Below are positions 40,881 to 52,430 of a stretch of 64,000 nt of DNA, one piece after another. Under the pieces are notes generated by a model. That model was not told the origin of the DNA. It saw only the letters and a list, made by a program, of their open reading frames with translations, and made no database searches. A program made the translations under genes and the position numbers. The first letter of the stretch is position 1. Each line of letters begins with the position of its first letter. The stretch comes from Crambe crambe (taxonomy: Eukaryota; Porifera; Demospongiae; Poecilosclerida; Crambeidae). The DNA lies in NCBI GenBank assembly GCA_963924555.1, contig OZ004581.1, forward strand, positions 5,309,338 through 5,373,337, given 5' to 3'.

Positions 40881-41309
40881 CTTAGTTGAAAAATGGGGAC
40901 AAAGTGGATAAAAGCACCAAGTTTTTTTTGGTGATCCCTTTGATATTCAGCTATAATTCTGAGGTAGGAGCCATTCCTGTACATAAGTAGAACACAAGAT
41001 TTTCACTAATGAAACATCTTGCATTTTTGCATCCTAAAATGCGGTATCCGCGAAAAATTATATTTTCGCGTTATATATTAGATGTATTGCGAAAATTAAA
41101 CACGCGAAAATAATTATTTTAATTAAAGAGTACTTTTTACAGTTGCAGCTACAAAGCTCATTGCAGTTCCAGTTTGCTTTCTTGCATGAACACCTTGCAG
41201 CCACACTTCTCTAGTTCATTGTAGGCTTATGTCCAACCACATCCTTCTGGAGTAGGTGTTTATTCAAACTCTTCTTATTTCTCTTAACTAACATGATAAA
41301 ATTCAATAG

Positions 41310-41690
41310 AATATGTTCTCATAACAAACCACCAACGTTTCAACCAGAATACTCTAGTCTTCACCAGGGTGATACAAAAAATACACACAGAATCGTTTCT
41401 TATATAGCTACGCTCGTTATCTAGATAACGCACATGCATAAGCCTATGGATATCATGTCGATAATATCCATATGCATATGCATGTGCGTTATCTAGCATA
41501 CCAGGCTGGGATCTGGACAACCAGTGATTTGGTCCTACAACAAACACCTATAGAATTAGCTCTCATAAATATTAGCTTTATGAAACAAACCACCAACATT
41601 TCAACCATGATACTCCAGGGTGATAGCTACAAAAAATGCACACAGAAACGTTTCTTATAATATAGCAACGCTTGTTATCTAGGCAATTTT
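41310..41690 (+). repeat. Direct repeat pair, period about 255 bp
   Basis: AACAAACCACCAACGTTTCA, ACACAGAATCGTTTCTTAT and ACGCTCGTTATCTAG (about 41323-41425) recur as AACAAACCACCAACATTTCA, ACACAGAAACGTTTCTTAT and ACGCTTGTTATCTAG (about 41584-41682). Between them is an inverted motif CACATGCATA...TATGCATATGCATGTG. Confidence 0.7.
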
Positions 41691-41883
41691 TTTCAATAGT
41701 ATAATCACTGAAGAAGATCCTCGTTGATCGAAAATTTCTATCGATACTTAGCCACTACAGTATTGAAGCTCAATAACATTATATAACTTATTAACTGAAA
41801 ATTTCTTTCAAAAATATAACAGCATAAAAAGGTATCTCAACATGCTTGCAGTGCTGCAACAGAGCATCCTGTGTTGGTATCCA

Positions 41884-42005
41884 CACTGTAAAACGAAAGT
41901 GTGCTGTGGACATGCACCATTGGTGTCCATATTGGGACATCTTGTCCCAGTATGGACACTTCTCACACACCAAAGTGTCCATAGCATATTTTATTTTTTA
42001 CAGTG
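41884..42005. mobile_element. Small MITE with CACTGTAAAA ends
   Basis: Begins CACTGTAAAACGAAAGTG and ends TTTTTTACAGTG. The interior is palindromic (GTGTCCATATTGGGACA facing TGTCCCAGTATGGACAC). About 122 bp. No clear target duplication. Confidence 0.7.
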
Positions 42006-42258
42006 CATTGTCTTATTTTTCTCACAGAATAATTCTCTCTGTGTCTCATTAACATACTCCAGATTGCTTGTCTTATCATAGAGAATGACAGTAAAGCATT
42101 CAAGAAGTTGAAAGTGGTTGGTTTCCACAGTTATTGGAGTATGTGGATGACTTGCCATGTAGAGGAATGATTGGGTCACCTCCGGATAAGATTTCCAGGC
42201 ATCCCATGCTGACTTCTTCCCTTTCCCAAAAAATGCAGATGTTGTACTGTATAATATG

Positions 42259-42382
42259 TAATAGTTAGAACACGGTAGTCTGGTGATTATGGCCAATAAA
42301 CAACCGAATCCGAGGGCGCAGCCCGAGGATAAGGTTGTTTATTTGGCCATAATCACCAGGACTACCGTGTTCTAACTGTTAT
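42259..42382. repeat. Near-perfect hairpin with GC-rich loop
   Basis: TAGTTAGAACACGGTAGTC and GGTGATTATGGCCAATAAAC on the left are mirrored by GTTTATTTGGCCATAATCACC and GACTACCGTGTTCTAACTG on the right. The loop GAATCCGAGGGCGCAGCCCGAGGA is itself partly palindromic (GAGGGCGCAGCCCGAG). A fold-back MITE or structured repeat; non-coding. 42385-43075 holds no gene. Confidence 0.8.
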
Positions 42383-43085
42383 ATATCCCCAGGGCGCACG
42401 ATTTCATTGGTCGGTCTGTAGCTAGAGCGTAGCTACCCCTTAGTTACGAAACAAAACGAAAACTCCTGCCATGGCTTGTCCATAGATAGTATATTACCGC
42501 CCCGGGATTGGAAACGGTAGCATGGGCTAATTGAAAATTCCGCGGGCACTCCGTGTTATGGTTTGCGACCAAGAAACTTACCTAGTTACGTGGGTAGCAA
42601 CGGGCTGCAGCGGTCCGCTAGGAGGCGTGCGGCTGCTCTTTCACAGGGAAACTGTAAGCGGCGGTTAGTATTTATAATTTGCATCCACAATTTCAATTAT
42701 TCCTACTAGTATAATGGCTAAATTCCACACTTTAGCGATATAGAAAACTAGAAGAAAATTTGTCGGGGGAATGGTAGTCTTCATAACTTAGGTTTGTGCT
42801 TATTATCTAGTTTTGTGAGTAGAGTCATCCTTCTTTTATAGAATGAGTGGCATTAGATGCATGTTACTGCATTAATGGTGAAAATATAAACCAATTACTT
42901 AGAGCACTCATGGGAGGAAGGAAGCATCGGCTATGTACAAGAAAGTAATGGTCATGTAACCTCCACTGCTGCACTCCATTCCAGATATCCTGGTCACTCC
43001 ACAGTTTATGCCAGTATTAAATGATCAATAGTGTCAATATCATTTATAGATTGCAACATGACCCTAAAAATTGTTCCGGTGTCAA

Positions 43086-43926
43086 GTAAAAATGGGGACC
43101 CCCACAAAATGGGGACCCCCATCCCCATTTTTTTGTAATTTTGGGGACCCCCATGCCCAAATTTATCATAAATATGGGGATCCCTCAAGAATTTTAGGGA
43201 CCCCCTAATTATGGATCACCATCCCCATTTTTAAGTAATTTGGGGACCCCATGCCCAAATTTATGTAAATATGGGGACCCCCTAATTATAGACCCCTATT
43301 CCGTAATTTTGTGGACCCCCATGCCCAAATTTTAATATGGGACCCCTCAAGAATTTTAGGGACCCCCTAATTATGGATCACCATCCCCATTTTTAAGTAA
43401 TTTAGGGACCCCATGCCCAAATTTATGTAAATATGGGGACCCCCTAATTATAGACCCCTATTCCAATTTTAAGTAATTTTGTGGACCCCCATGCCCAAAT
43501 TTTAATATGGGGCCCCTCAAGAATTTTAGGGACCCCCTAATTATGTATCACCATCCCCATTTAAAGTAATTTGGGGACCTCATGCCCAAATTTATGGGAA
43601 CCCCCATGCCCAAAGTTATGTAAATATGGGGACTCCCTATTTATAGACCCCTCTTCCAATTTTAAGTAATTTTGTGGACCCCATGCCCAAATTTTAATAT
43701 GGGACCCCTGAAGAATTTTAGGGACCCCCTAATTATGTATCACCATCCTCATTTTTTGGGGATCTCATGCCCAAATTTATGGGGACCCCATGCCCAAAGT
43801 TATGTAAATATGGGGACCCCCTAATTATAGACCCCCGATCCCATTCTTAAGTAATTTAGGGAACCCCATGCCAGTTAATCATAAACATGGGGATCCCTCA
43901 ATAATTTTGGGGACCCCCTAATACGG
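43086..43926 (-). repeat. Subterminal minisatellite of Ginger copy 2
   Basis: Reverse complement of the array at 39555-40395, with GGGACCCCCTAATTAT, CCATGCCCAAATTT and ATCACCATCCCC blocks. No difference in unit number from copy 1 is apparent. Confidence 0.85.
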
Positions 43927-43971
43927 ACACAATAATTATTTTTGATATGATTGTTTCCAAATTCTAACTGT

Positions 43972-44133
43972 CTACTTAGCACACATATAACAGTACCAAT
44001 CCATTTTTTTGTTGTTCCAGAGTCCTGGTGGTACCTGGACACACCCCTCATGAAACCACTCCTTGCAAGTCATACATTCCACCATCCTGCCATATTCAGG
44101 CTCCCTGCATGTGCAGTAGACATTGAATCTCAT
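43972..44133 (-). CDS. Ginger copy 2 PHD-finger ORF
   Basis: Translation identical to 39348-39509: YCTCREPEYGRMVECMTC, WFHEGC, WYCYMCAK. Starts four bases after the protease stop in sense orientation. Confidence 0.8.
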   Translation of the reverse strand: MRFNVYCTCREPEYGRMVECMTCKEWFHEGCVQVPPGLWNNKKMDWYCYMCAK

Positions 44134-44137
44134 TGTA

Positions 44138-44751
44138 TTACGAATCTTGGGTCTTGTCCTCTTGTTTGTTTGTTTGCGGAAAGGGGTTGAGCCATTGGTT
44201 TTCAATGCAGTTAGCAAGGTGGGAGCGAAATTTATCTTGACTATAAGTTAACTCTGCGGGATTCTCGCCTGCACAAAGTGAAGCTGCAAAAGTTAGTGCA
44301 AAGAGTCCACAGTCATCACTGCCTACTTGAACTTGAACATCAATGAAGTTCACAGTAATGGTTGAGAGGTCAGTAAACAAAATGGATGCTATTTGCCTTT
44401 TTGTTTTACTATATAATGCACAATTAGGAAGGCTATCATATATGTTGACAGTCCCAGGAGAACTATCACCAGCTATAGTTATCCAGTGAGAGTCATACAC
44501 ATTCAGGCACTGAACAAATTCCCCTCTCTGAATTTCAAATCCAGAATGCATTGCTAGTGAAGTGGACTGCAATCCTTTCACATTTGGAAACTGTTCTCTG
44601 AGAAGCTTAATACCAGCTGACATTATACCATCAGTAAGCCACTTGCCCTGTAGTAAGGCTGTTTTGTCCTCATCAAATAACATTAAATCTTTTCTCCAAT
44701 ACTGAACAGGTTTATTAACAAGATCATTCTTTGTCAAATCAATATAATCAT
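44138..44751 (-). CDS. Ginger copy 2 Ulp1-type protease
   Basis: The translation is identical to the copy 1 protease at 38730-39343, including the His/Asp/Gln/Cys catalytic set. The MITE at 44789-45110 lies just upstream in sense orientation, as in copy 1. Confidence 0.85.
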
Positions 44752-44788
44752 CTACAATAAAATTATGCACAAGTTTGAAAGATTATTA

Positions 44789-45110
44789 GGCCACTATTTA
44801 TAGAATCCTAGTTTCCTGTCCAAGAAAATATCCACAAGTGCTGCGGGCGGGCGGTTATTATAATTATTCTATTACTGCTTCGTTGTTTGTCTCAAGGGTC
44901 CTGTCTTCATCATTCACTAGTCTCGCGGCCCACGAGACTAGTCATTCACCACGGGCTTTCCCAAAAAGAGCTGCATGTGAAGCCAAATGTGCGCGCTCTA
45001 CTGTGCGCATGAGCAATGGCAGGCGCTATAGGCAGTAATAATTTTTGATGCGGTGACATTTTCAATACGCGGGCGGTGGACAGGAAACAATCATTCTATC
45101 AATAGTGGCC
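44789..45110. mobile_element. PIF/Harbinger-like MITE inside Ginger copy 2
   Basis: 322 bp with GGCC...GGCC ends flanked by TTA on both sides (TAA in element orientation). Same site within the Ginger as in copy 1, so it was present before the two Ginger copies separated. Confidence 0.85.
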
Positions 45111-47104
45111 TTATAATTAATTATTATCATACCTTCCTCATGTCCATTGTTTTTGCTGCAATGCGGAGACAGTTCTAAATTTTGACTGGATATAGCATAT
45201 TCACACTGTGCCTTAGGGTTACAAGGAACTAAAAAGGAATTAGTTATTTCATATTAATCTGTTCTTATTAGCAAAGATTACAGCCACACACTTAGATCAT
45301 GACCCTTTGCCAAACAAATTGACAATGAGCATGTTGTGATTTAATCTACAGCCAGCACATTATAGTTTATAATAATTAGGGCTTTGGGGCTATAGGAGGC
45401 TAATAAGGCTTAAGGGTAGGGCTAGGGGATGTGTATATTCATGATGTGTTATAGCTACAAATTCCATGGCAGTGCATGCATGCTGTTAGCTATATACATT
45501 TCACTAATTCAAGGTCTTACAAATACATGCATGACATTGTACTATGTAGCTATACTATTGTACATACCGGCCTTTTGTGTGTGCTGTACATTTGCTCCAT
45601 CCTCTCTATTTGGTAATATCCTTTCTTTCGTTTTGCTGCATAGCAGTATAAATCATATACATTTATAGCTAACTATAGAACAACCTTCAATTTTTGCCTT
45701 CACCCAGTCATAAATTTCCCTGCTCTCTGAAGAAATGAAATCTCCACCTAAAAGGCATATTCTACAATAGCTACTACCATACGTATATAGTTAGCTATAT
45801 TAACAAACCTGATTCAGTGTCAGACTCAAGGTTGACATCAGTTCTTGGATTAGAGTACATTATGAGTTTAGCCTACAATGTAATTATTATTATAACTATA
45901 ATTATACATGCAGCATAATAGCTGCCTACCTCATGTCTAGTGACATGAAAAACATCCATGATGACTCTCAGTAATACTTCAGGAAGAATCACATCCAATG
46001 TGTAATTTATGCTACTAGATGCCCCCTGCATGACATGCTATGCATTATAGCACCTGCATGCAGCAAGTGCATAGGCTGCATGTAGGATAACTATATAGCT
46101 GCTTTGGTAAGTAAAAGTGGAGAAATTAGAGTTGCTATTACACAGGAATCTATATATTTGCATGGGGTAAACGTATTATTAGCTAGTTTAGACAATAGCT
46201 ACCTGTTTGAATAAGTCTTCCTTGGATAAAAGAAAATCAGCCACTTTCTCAAATTGAGAACTGCTAATAGAGCAAATTGCATTACTGTGATATTGCATCT
46301 TTCCTGCATGCATGTGGTCATCATTCATCACTTATGATTGTAATACATATGTCAGCAACATATACTCAGCTTTCCACAAACACTCTTAGTGAAATCATTA
46401 TAGCTGATACATTCTGACACCTGGAGATGACAACATTATATAAAAAATAATTATTAGGTGGCTAGTCTGCACTCACTCTTCCATTTGCAATATCATAAAT
46501 AATGGGAGACATAGATACTATCTTTGCAAGTAAACTTCCTGGATTCATTTCTTGAAGTTGTCTAGCATATATCTCAGGTTGCTGAAATTTAATTGACGAT
46601 GCTGCAAAGATAGCTACAGGTATAAGTTTTAGCATACAACAGTGTAATGGTTATATGTAGCAAAGTAATATAGATTCAATCACCTGGTGGCAAATATATG
46701 ACATGCATGCATGTTACCTTGAGATTCTGCTTCAACAGGGCTGTGGTTTATAGCAGCAGGTGGTTGAATATATGATGATGACGGTGATCCAAGTTTTATA
46801 TCATCTAGATTGGAATCCTCAAGGAATGAGTGGTGTCGGCATCTTTGCTTAGTAGGTTGCATTGACTGCACACTGTGAGAATCATCATCACCAGAAGAAT
46901 ATTGAAATATATCACTAGCTTCAAGTTTGTAGGGTGGCTGTATCCTGCATAATTATACGTACAGTTCTACAGTTTTCTACATCTTATTTCATTACCTGCA
47001 CCTCTGATGTGGTCTCTTTTGATTTTTGTCACTACTCTGATAATAAATGCATGGGATCAATATTATAAATGTAGGGAGACAATATCTAGCATGCATGCAT
47101 ATAC

Positions 47105-48979
47105 CTTTGATCCTCTTCTTTTGAAATTCATATCGACCTTGCTTCTTCGTGTCTTGTACACTTTCAACCTGCTGATATTAAATGTCTTCTTGAGAATGTC
47201 ACCTTGCTGGTTTTTGAGCTTGTATAACCCCTTCCCCAAACTTTCTTCAATGTAATAAATTCCTTTAAATGTCTCATCAAGCTTCCCACCCTTTCTCTCC
47301 TTTTGTGCTGTATTTTCAACCATTACTTTGGTTCCCACTGCAAGCAATTCAGGTAAATGCTTCCTATCATATGTATCCTTTTGTTTTTTCTGGGCATCTT
47401 TAATGTTTTTTGCAGCCTTTTTAAACATTTTTTTCCTTTTCTTTAGCAATGCTTGAGTTGTAGCTTCAAGATCTTCTTCAGACATGTCAGCAACTGGCAT
47501 AATTTCTACATCAATTGGCAGTCTCATTTCCTTTTGGAAGAGCATAAAATAAGGAGAGTGCTTGGTAGATGACTGAAAAGATGCTCTATAACCCATTAGT
47601 ACAGAATCAATCTTGTCATCCCAGTCATTGTGTTCCTCATTACACAGCTTGGCAAGGCATCGGCTGAGAGTTTGATTAAAGCGCTCTGTTAGCCCATTTG
47701 TCTGCAGCCATAGAGCAAAAATAATACCTTATTAGGAGACACCAAGCACACCATGCATGCATACTTGTATACTAAAGTATAGCAAAAGAGTATAGCATAT
47801 ACCTGGGGGTGGTAAGCACTTGTTATTCGGTGTTCAGTGTTGGTTAAATGATAAAGCTGCGATGTCAATTCATTAACAAACTCCCTTCCTTGATCAGTAA
47901 TAACTACTTCAGGGCAGCCAAACCGACACATAACCTATAGATTTGTAATCTATGATAATATCATTTTGTTGTCTGTCTATTACTATAGCAACTCTTGATT
48001 CAATTAATGCAAATATCAAAGTATGGAGCAATTTGGTATATTTACTCTAAACTTACACTATACATAAACTTTGCAATTCCTTCAGCAGTCTTGTTAAAGA
48101 GTGGTGCTGCTTCAGCCCATTTTGAAAAGTAGTCTGTTAATGTTACAATATACTTGTTTCCCCTTGATGTCTTGGGAAGGGGGCCAATAAGATCCATTCC
48201 TACTTGACACCATAATTTTGAAGGAACTGGAATCGGATGAAGAGAACCTGAAGCTTTTTTCAGCTTTTTATTATTACGTTGACATTGATCACATGTTCCA
48301 ACCTGAGGAAATTTTTTTTAATACAAATGAATTAATTACCTAGTAGTAACAATAGCTATTATGCAAATACTTACATAGGTTGAAATATCCTTATATAAAA
48401 CAGGCCAATAATATTTTTTAAAGATTAGATCGTTGGTTCGGTGGATACCCAAGTGGCTATCATCATGAATAGTTGCAATAATTCGTCTTCGCTTTTCAGT
48501 ATCTTCAACCACAAGCCTGGGCTTAGCTCGAGACTTTGCCTTACCTACTCAAATACAGTCATAATAATCTCCTATAGCCCTACACATATGGCAAGGTATA
48601 AACCCTCATAGGATGTAGAGGACCCGGAGCAGGAGTTTGAAAGTATAGCTACTAAATTTTAATTTGTATAGAATAACTGAATCTCACTGACTATAGCTAT
48701 AACATAAATTCTCACCAGTCCTATACAAAAAAAAACTAAACAAGAAAAAATATGAAAAGCAAGAAAAGACATGCACAAAACCAATAACCACTACCCCATT
48801 ACGTAATGCATAAATGGCAAATCATGAAAAAACCTGTCACAACAAAAGCACACACAGCATAAAAGGTGTAATGATACAAAATAATGAAATGATTGCACGA
48901 ACTAACCATTAATCTATAGCATAGGGCTATGGAAATGTTAGTTGTGCACCAATTCAAGTTGGGCCGACTTTATTGAAGA

Positions 48980-49025
<46 letters not shown>

Positions 49026-49279
49026 GGGATGATCCAATATAAGCCTAAGGGCTCATAGATAGCTAGAGAAGATTGCATGCAACTATTGCGTATCTACAAT
49101 TGGTATTTATCCTCACTTTGTCCACCAATATAGTAGAGATCAGCCTCCATCACTATGAAAAACTTACACCTTTTTCTTAGGGCTAGTTTGTCACCCTTTT
49201 CAAAGCCTTCTGGATATATACCATCGCTAATGTAGTTATATATTTGGTCAAAGGTAAACCTTCCCTGAGCATCTTCCAT
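47105..49279 (-). CDS. Ginger copy 2 integrase (five exons)
   Basis: Same exon chain as copy 1: 49279-49117, 48544-48375, 48302-48057, 47934-47803 and 47701-47105. Splice signals and reading frames are unchanged. H2C2 zinc finger, D-D-35-E core and a diverged GPY/F-like end are all present. In Ginger elements this enzyme is the transposase that cuts the element out and joins it to a new 4-bp target. Confidence 0.82.
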
Positions 49280-49463
49280 CTTCAGCTGGACAGTAGTACA
49301 GGATTTTGCAAGCTTTTTGCTTTACTTACGGCGCATGCGCCCCAATCCCGCGCGCAGAGCATGCATGGGGTCCCTAATTTTACAGGGGGGACCCTAATTT
49401 TACGATAATTTTGGGGTCGGGGGTCCCCAAATTTATGGGGTCCCTAAATTTACGTGACACCGG

Positions 49464-49590
49464 CATCGAGTTCAGGAAATTGAAGATTCTCTGGAATCGA
49501 GTTCAATCTTTATCAGGCATCGAGTTCAGGAAATCGAAGATTCTTCGGAATCTGAGTTCAGGATATCGATCTTTATCAGGCAGCAAAGTC
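49464..49590 (+). repeat. Short tandem repeat beside Ginger copy 2
   Basis: GCATCGAGTTCAGGAAATTG and GAAGATTCTCTGGAATC recur as GCATCGAGTTCAGGAAATCG and GAAGATTCTTCGGAATC; GAGTTCAGGATATCG follows, with TCTTTATCAGGCA between units. Period about 60 bp. Confidence 0.7.
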
Positions 49591-49971
49591 AGATGTATTT
49601 TGTCGCATTGCGTGTTCCATAGTGTCTGGTAGATTTACCCATAGCTCAGAGCCTCCAACCATACTGATTTATCAGTATTTTTACTGAAATTTGATGAAGT
49701 ATTGTCAAAAAAAGAGGCGAATTCACTATCAGAGAGTGCGGTAGCACTCTCTATGTAGGGATGACTCGGACGGCCGCGCGCGCCGCCTATAGACTAATAC
49801 TAAAGTGAAATTCCAGTTCTCCCACTTAGACCTAACAAAAGCTACTGTGAATGATTATCCAGCCTACTAGAGCCTACTACAATGTGCAGACCAAGTTTCA
49901 GGACCAGGGAGCTTACCGTTTCAGAAATACGGCAAGCAGGTAAATCGCTATATTCTTCTTCTTCTCTATTA

Positions 49972-50293
49972 GGCCACTATTAGTAGAATGATTGTTTCCT
50001 GTCCACCGCCCGCGTATTGAAAATGTCACCGCATCAAAAATTATTACTGCCTATAGCGCCTGCCATTGCTCATGCGCACAGTAGAGCGCGCACATTTGGC
50101 TTCACATGCAGCTCTTTTTGGGAAAGCCCGTGGTGAATGACTAGTCTCGTGGGCCGCGAGACTAGTGAATGATGAAGACAGGACCCTTGAGACAAACAAC
50201 GAAGCAGTAATAGAATAATTATAATAACCGCCCGCCCGCAGCACTTGTGGATATTTTCTTGGACAGGAAACTAGGATTCTATAAATAGTGGCC
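49972..50293. mobile_element. PIF/Harbinger-like MITE, third copy
   Basis: 322 bp, same length and near-identical to the copies inside the Gingers; flanked by TTA at 49969-49971 and 50294-50296. Confidence 0.88.

Positions 50294-50346
<53 letters not shown>
50294..50346 (+). repeat. (TTA)n microsatellite
   Basis: About 17 TTA units starting at the target duplication of the MITE, probably grown from it. Confidence 0.9.
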
Positions 50347-50347
<1 letters not shown>

Positions 50348-50848
50348 TTAGACAACCATATCTCTCGAACCACTCAAGCTACAGCCATGATTTCTGGACA
50401 AATCCACTCCAAATTCTACCAACTACGATCTTTTCTACTCGTTGATCCTCGAAAGAGTCGATGAAAAAGGAGACACTACGGAGCACAGCACTCGACTAAT
50501 TCAATTAGGAAGCCATCTTTTCTATAATACGCATGCGCATGTATTTGAATATCCAATTATTCGAAATCATAATATTACTCAGCTGTCTCTAGCTAGCTAG
50601 CTAGCTAGCTCTAGCTGATGATAGACTACTGTATCGATTCGGGGATTTAGATTCACCACGGTAGACTCTATTTCAGCATCTTCGACCTCCAAGTATGGCT
50701 CAACAACACGACACCTTGACTCGATAAATGATTGGGCTGGTATGCTATTGGAGAACTTCTTTCATCTGTCCCTGCATACACATAGAAGAATGAACTCTAA
50801 TCATAACTAAAACCATAAAAGAGAGGAAAAAAGACCAGGAACAAGTAA

Positions 50849-51145
50849 GGGAAAAAGCATTTCGTGAAATGAAAAAAAGATGTAGGGATGACCACTGCTC
50901 AAAAAAGTAAGGAAACAAGAAGGATGGAAATGGGATCAATCTTTGTTCTGTATATCCAGCCAACAATCCCTACATATACGTCAGGTAACTTCAGATTATA
51001 GTGTAGTAATGTGTGTATATGTAGGGATTGTTGGCTGGATATACAGAACAAAGATTGATCCCATTTCCATCCTTCTTGTTTCCTTACTTTTTTGAGCAGT
51101 GGTCATCCCTACATCTTTTTTTCATTTCACGAAATGCTTTTTCCC
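50849..51145. mobile_element. Fold-back MITE (GGGAAAAA ends), copy 4
   Basis: Hairpin arms as in copies 1-3. The loop differs slightly (ATATACGTCAGGTAACTTCA). 51146-51715 has no gene I can see. Confidence 0.85.
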
Positions 51146-51715
51146 TTATACACATTTTATATTGGTAGCTATTACTTTAAAATGGCTGAAATTACTGTGA
51201 AAATGAGACAATTTGTAGCTACTGAAATCAAAGTTCACAGGTTGGAGGCACTGCTAACAAAAGAAGACCACTTGCTAGCTTCACGCATGTACTGTGGTCG
51301 TACAGTACATGTGTGCTTATTATTATCTGGTCATGTGACTACTCGAATCTGATTGGCCTATCAAAATTCCTGCAGAGAACACAAAACTGTCTCCAGACCT
51401 TTCTTTCCCTCCCGCCCCACCCCCCAAAGTTTGAAAGGTCTGGTCGCCCAGACTAGTCCAGAGCGTGATCAACAATGCATTGGTATAAATCCGCCAACGT
51501 AACACTTACTCTCCTTCTGGAATCATCACAACTCTCCAATATCGAGCTACAGCAGTTCTAGCTGGGTACTGCAAGATAATTCTAACATAGTTTGCATGCA
51601 GCTGCTCTTCAATATCACGTGCTAGATCGCGTGACTGCTTGTGGCGTCATAATTGCCTGCAAAAATAATCATGCAGGCGGGCAATGAATTTCTTTTTCCA
51701 GGCCTAACAGAAGTA

Positions 51716-51984
51716 TCATATGGTACAAGCTATTTTGTTCATGTCCATCCCTTCAAGTACTCTTCTCAAAAACTCCCATGATGCCGGAAACTTTGGATCT
51801 TTTCTGTCCATCCACAAGCGTACAATTTCTTGCAACACTCTTTTAGAATTTTTGGGATGACTTTCTTCAAATCCATCCACATCAGTCATCTGTAAGCCCA
51901 GGTCCAAGGCAAGGTCCAGATATCTCCGAACTGAAAGTTCCTTTAGACAGCGTGATGCTACTTCCCCCAGGCAAAATTCCTTAT
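51716..51984 (-). CDS. Death-domain protein 2, terminal exon
   Basis: On minus, after acceptor TATCCATAG, the frame reads (D)KEFCLGEVASRCLKELSV, then YLDLALDLGLQMTDVDGFEE, VLQEIVRLWMDRKDPKF and SWEFLRRVLEGM, ending in a stop at 51716-51718. It matches death-domain protein 1 (29479-29747) at most positions, same exon length and same C terminus (CTI versus HTI), with only conservative changes. It is therefore an inverted paralog with the domain intact, not a decayed copy. Likely a cytoplasmic death-fold adaptor module (family knowledge). The upstream part of the gene beyond 52068 is not recognised. Confidence 0.8.
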
Positions 51985-52035
51985 CTATGGATAAATAGTA
52001 CCATCAGCACACTGAATTATTCATCATCTCCTTAC

Positions 52036-52068
52036 CTCTGTATTTAGTGACTTCCATCAGAGGTCCAT
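52036..52068 (-). CDS. Death-domain gene 2, penultimate exon
   Basis: 33 nt, phase 1, encodes (D)GPLMEVTKYR. Acceptor TTTCTTCATTAG and donor GTAAGGAGATG match those of 29395-29427. The 51-nt intron to the terminal exon is also conserved between paralogs. Confidence 0.75.
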
Positions 52069-52179
52069 CTAATGAAGAAAATAAAATCCTTGTTAGAAAC
52101 CATTCAACTTACATAGCTACACTGCTACCTGATGCTATGCCAAATGGTACTTATATAAAGGAAATTCTATATAAATAAA

Positions 52180-52430
52180 AAAAGAAGTAGGAATGGCTGT
52201 GAACTTCAGTCAAGAAACCCCTTACCCATCACACAATATTACCAAACTACGAGCTAACTATTCCTACTTCACTCCCATGATAGGCCAAGATGGTATAAAG
52301 GGAGTAAAGTCGGAATAGTTAGCTCGTAGCTTGGTAATATTGATGATGGGTAAGGGGTTACTTGACTGAAGTTCACTCCCTTGTTGCTGAACTTTTTTGA
52401 ACTGCACACAGCGATCCCTATTTCTCCTTC
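52180..52430. repeat. Fold-back hairpin upstream of death-domain gene 2
   Basis: GAACTTCAGTCAAG, CCCCTTACCCATCA and CTACGAGCTAACTATTCC are mirrored by GGAATAGTTAGCTCGTAG, GATGGGTAAGGGG and CTTGACTGAAGTTC, with the turn near 52290. Related in wording to the hairpin at 28986-29325 near paralog 1. 52430-53020 shows no recognised gene. Confidence 0.75.

Larger units (their letters stand above)
43076..49463 (-). mobile_element. Ginger1-like DNA transposon, copy 2 (inverted)
   Basis: The element is 43080-49459 (6,380 bp), the reverse complement of copy 1, again flanked by CCGG (43076-43079, 49460-49463) but in unrelated outer sequence. Every ORF I compared translates identically in both copies, and the only length difference found is one AG unit in the intron 1 microsatellite. 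Integrase exons lie at 49279-49117, 48544-48375, 48302-48057, 47934-47803 and 47701-47105, the protease at 44751-44138 and the PHD ORF at 44133-43972. It looks whole. Confidence 0.88.
49725..51145. mobile_element. R1 composite repeat with nested MITE
   Basis: Begins ACTATCAGAGAGTGCGGTAG, then CACTCTCTATGTAGGGATGA, the R1 terminus. The arm runs to CTCTATTA, is interrupted by the 322-bp Harbinger-like MITE (49972-50293, TTA on both sides) and a TTA-run, then resumes at CTTAGACAACCATATCTC. It ends with fold-back MITE copy 4 at 50849-51145; the opposite arm is missing. Confidence 0.8.

Noticed and set aside
34020-49459. One giant palindrome made by inverted duplication or assembly error
   Set aside because: Each arm starts and stops exactly at a transposon end with its own CCGG flanks, the sequence outside differs, and the microsatellite differs by one unit. 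An assembly artefact cannot be fully excluded without reads.
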